Made by a program: the position numbers and the translations under genes
Origin: Misgurnus anguillicaudatus
Lineage: Eukaryota > Chordata > Actinopteri > Cypriniformes > Cobitidae
NCBI RefSeq assembly: GCF_027580225.2
Contig: NC_073361.2
Location: forward strand, 22,763,501 to 22,827,500
DNA: 64,000 bases
Direction of reading: 5' to 3'
In this document: positions 61,986-64,000 of the stretch, piece after piece
Layout of the letters: every line of letters starts with the position of its first letter
How positions within the stretch are numbered: position 1 is the stretch's first letter
The notes under the pieces: model-generated
Databases searched by the model: none
What the model saw: the letters and a program-made list of their open reading frames with translations, nothing else
What the model was told of the DNA's origin: nothing

Positions 61986-62033
61986 AAAGAGAGAGAAAGA
62001 AAGAGAGAGAGAGAGAAAGAGAGAGAAAGAGTG
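61986..62033. repeat. (GA)n-rich microsatellite
   Basis: An imperfect run of GAGA and GAAA units. Confidence 0.9.
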
Positions 62034-62243
62034 CTCTATTTCATGACTGAGTGGAGGATTGTGTTAAGTAAACCCCAAATGTCAAATGGAAGTAAGAAGT
62101 GAAAAGCCGTATTTGTGAGTTACAGTTGTGGGCTGCTGTATGAGCGCATGCTTACATCCTAAAAGCTAAATAATTCAGAAACAGACCATGGAGGCACAGG
62201 GCAGCATTTCTTTGATATCTTTTTAAAGCAGGAGTTTACTTAC

Positions 62244-62516
62244 TTTAGTCATCATTTACTCACCCTGTTGTTCAAAACCTGTATGAGTTTCTTTATTCTG
62301 TTGAACACAAAAGAAGATATTTTATACACAATGGTGACCTCACTGTTGACGGTACCCATTGACTTCCATAGTGGGAAATACAAATACTAAGGAAGTCTTA
62401 CCATCACCAGTGTGCTTACCATCATCTATCAAAATATCTTCTTTTTTGTTTAACAGAATAAAAATACTCATACAGGTTCAGGATCAACATGACGGTGAGT
62501 AATTGATGATAGAATA
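62244..62516. mobile_element. Palindromic MITE of a common fish family
   Basis: The left arm TCATCATTTACTCACCCTGT and the right arm ending GTGAGTAATTGATGA are inverted, with AAAGAAGATATTTT and its complement inside. Confidence 0.8.
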
Positions 62517-62589
62517 AAATTTTTCTGCACCACTATTGTCACCAAATATAAAAAATTATTGTTTTCAAACACACTCTATAAAACTGCTA

Positions 62590-63294
62590 CAGGGTTCCCA
62601 CACCTTAGTTAACTTCAAATTCAATGACTTTTCAAGAACTTTCCAGGTCGAATACACTCAAATTCAAGGACTAAATGTGGAGACACATTTCAAGTGAGAG
62701 CAAGGTTACATTGTGTTACCTTTTAAGAAACATAGTTACAGTTCCCTATTAAGGGAACTCGCGCTGCGTCACTGCAGTGACACTTTGGGGAGGCCTCCAG
62801 GGGTAAGTGGGTCTGAATGTGTATATCAAATTGAACCAATGGTGAGGCTTAACGACAGGGTAAGCGGGGCCAGGAAGTATATCGCTATCTGAAATATTAC
62901 CAAAGACGGCGTTACAGGGACGCAGGAAGTATGGCAAGGAAGACACAGCGTCTCGTTCCCTTGTCAGGGAACAACAGCTACATATGTAACACGAGTTGTT
63001 TTCTTGTGTCAAACACAACTATGCAAAAAAACATTTTGGTATGAATCAACATTCGCATAGAGGAGATAAAAGGATTTAAAGCGAATAGTTTAGCATGTGT
63101 TCTTAAAAAGTCTAGAATTTTAATGATATTATCCTACACTACACAGGGAATAATATGGATTTTTTCCAGAAAACTTCTTGCATAACATAGATTCAAGCAC
63201 TTTCAACGAACATATCTATGCATGTATATTTTCAAAAACGTCCCAGGGCCTTGAATTTTTTTCCCCAGATTCACAAACTTTCAAGGACCGTGGG
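62590..63294. mobile_element. hAT-like element with nested repeat
   Basis: The left end CAGGGTTCCCACACCTT and the right region TTTCAAGGACCGTGGG are inverted, as are the sub-terminal TTCAAGAACT-type motifs. A second repeat with ends GTTCCCTATTAAGGGAAC and GTTCCCTTGTCAGGGAAC lies at about 62736-62993. The minus-strand frame 62749-63018 is that repeat. Confidence 0.65.
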
Positions 63295-64000
63295 GTTGAT
63301 TCAAACCATGTTTGGTTTAAATTAACCTATGCTGCATGTTTGGGAAATATATGGACATATGGAATTTTAACCAACAATAATGTTTGTGCATATTTTACCC
63401 AAACATGGATTGAAACTAAAAAATTTTTAGAGTGCAGGTTTGTCAGCGCTGTCCCATCTATCTCATCTTGATCAGACAAACAGCAACAGTCCAAACTCAG
63501 ACTCTATCTGATCCAAGTATTTGCCTGCCCTAACAAACCAAGCAATGTTTCGACAGTGCAAGAGAATGCTGTTTACACTTTTTTGGGGAATTCCCTGGAA
63601 GAATAGGTTGCTTAATAGTTGTCTCTGCATATTAGGCTTGGAAGTAGTATTTCAACATCATCAAAATTACACACTTCAGCTTTAAAACTCCACCAGTGGT
63701 CTCACTTGGCTCGTTCTGTTTTGTTCCTTACAGGAACACATTTCCTTCATCTCCAGGGGAAACTAAAAGCCATTGCTTAAAACTTCACAAGTGTTTGCCG
63801 TCTATCCAAGCCTGAACTTTCGTAAGTGCTCGGCTGAAATGCACTCCCTGTTTTTCCTGTTTAACTGCTTTTAGTTGACAGATAACCTGATACAGAGCAA
63901 ACCAAAGACCTTTAATATCTCTTGCGTTCTCTGCTTCCTCTCTTTCTCCTGTTTTCCATGCAATTTCCTTTCTAGAAGTCCATCATCCGAAGGAAATTCC
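63295..64000. other. Right edge, no supported gene
   Basis: Mostly AT-rich. The last 25 bp follow a pyrimidine-rich tract and TTTCTAG, which would make an acceptable splice acceptor at 63975, with an open frame AAG TCC ATC ATC CGA continuing past the edge. Too little sequence remains to identify an exon. Confidence 0.3.

Noticed and set aside
61594..61986. A 130-codon open frame
   Set aside because: Most of it lies in a hAT MITE that has a copy at 48165-48580, where the frame is not kept.
62749..63018. An 89-codon cysteine-containing frame
   Set aside because: It lies inside a repeat nested in a hAT-like element, with inverted GTTCCCT ends.

Overview
The window reads as a vertebrate nuclear genome, most likely a cyprinid-type teleost. 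The genes are vertebrate orthologues split by GT-AG introns, many of them only 70-120 bp. The space between is packed with fish-type DNA transposons: TTAA-flanked long palindromes, hAT elements and MITEs, a Tc1 element, tRNA-headed SINEs and an L1/Tx1 LINE fragment. I see no prokaryotic genes, CRISPR arrays or rRNA/tRNA genes. All exon models were built by reading splice sites, reading phase and similarity to remembered vertebrate proteins; no alignment was run.

Layout. (1) Positions 1-6.7 kb, minus strand: the 5' four coding exons of slc51a (organic solute transporter alpha), whose 3' half lies off the left edge. (2) About 8.66-8.94 kb, minus: a lone terminal-type exon of unknown parentage. 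(3) 12.0-22.4 kb, minus: a complete 12-exon zdhhc20 (palmitoyltransferase, 367 aa). (4) 24.4-39.7 kb, minus: a complete 14-exon nup58/nupl1 (central-channel FG nucleoporin, 591 aa), with a likely alternative short 3' end inside one intron. (5) 41.3-50.8 kb, plus: a 13-exon mtmr6 (phosphoinositide 3-phosphatase), head-to-head with nup58. It carries a one-base loss at the exon 10 splice donor that puts a stop at codon 451. (6) 55.7-57.7 kb, plus: the single-exon amer2 (APC membrane recruitment protein 2, 648 aa). (7) 58.8-64.0 kb: repeats, with no gene I can support.

The nup58-mtmr6-amer2 block has the same content and neighbour order as human 13q12.13. zdhhc20 has its human relative elsewhere on 13q12 and slc51a on 3q29, so the left part of the window is a different neighbourhood from human. 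The genes do not form a pathway. They share a loose theme of membrane signalling and transport: bile-acid export, S-acylation, nuclear transport, endosomal PI3P turnover and Wnt/APC recruitment.

The most notable structure is transposon nesting. Two introns are almost entirely nested transposons: zdhhc20 intron 11, 2.85 kb with about 80 bp of native sequence left, and nup58 intron 8, 5.9 kb with about 110 bp left. The layers can be ordered from their target-site duplications. I did not find a convincing new biological system. The best leads are the broken mtmr6 donor, the alternative nup58 3' end, the orphan exon at 8.9 kb and the nested palindromic TTAA elements.
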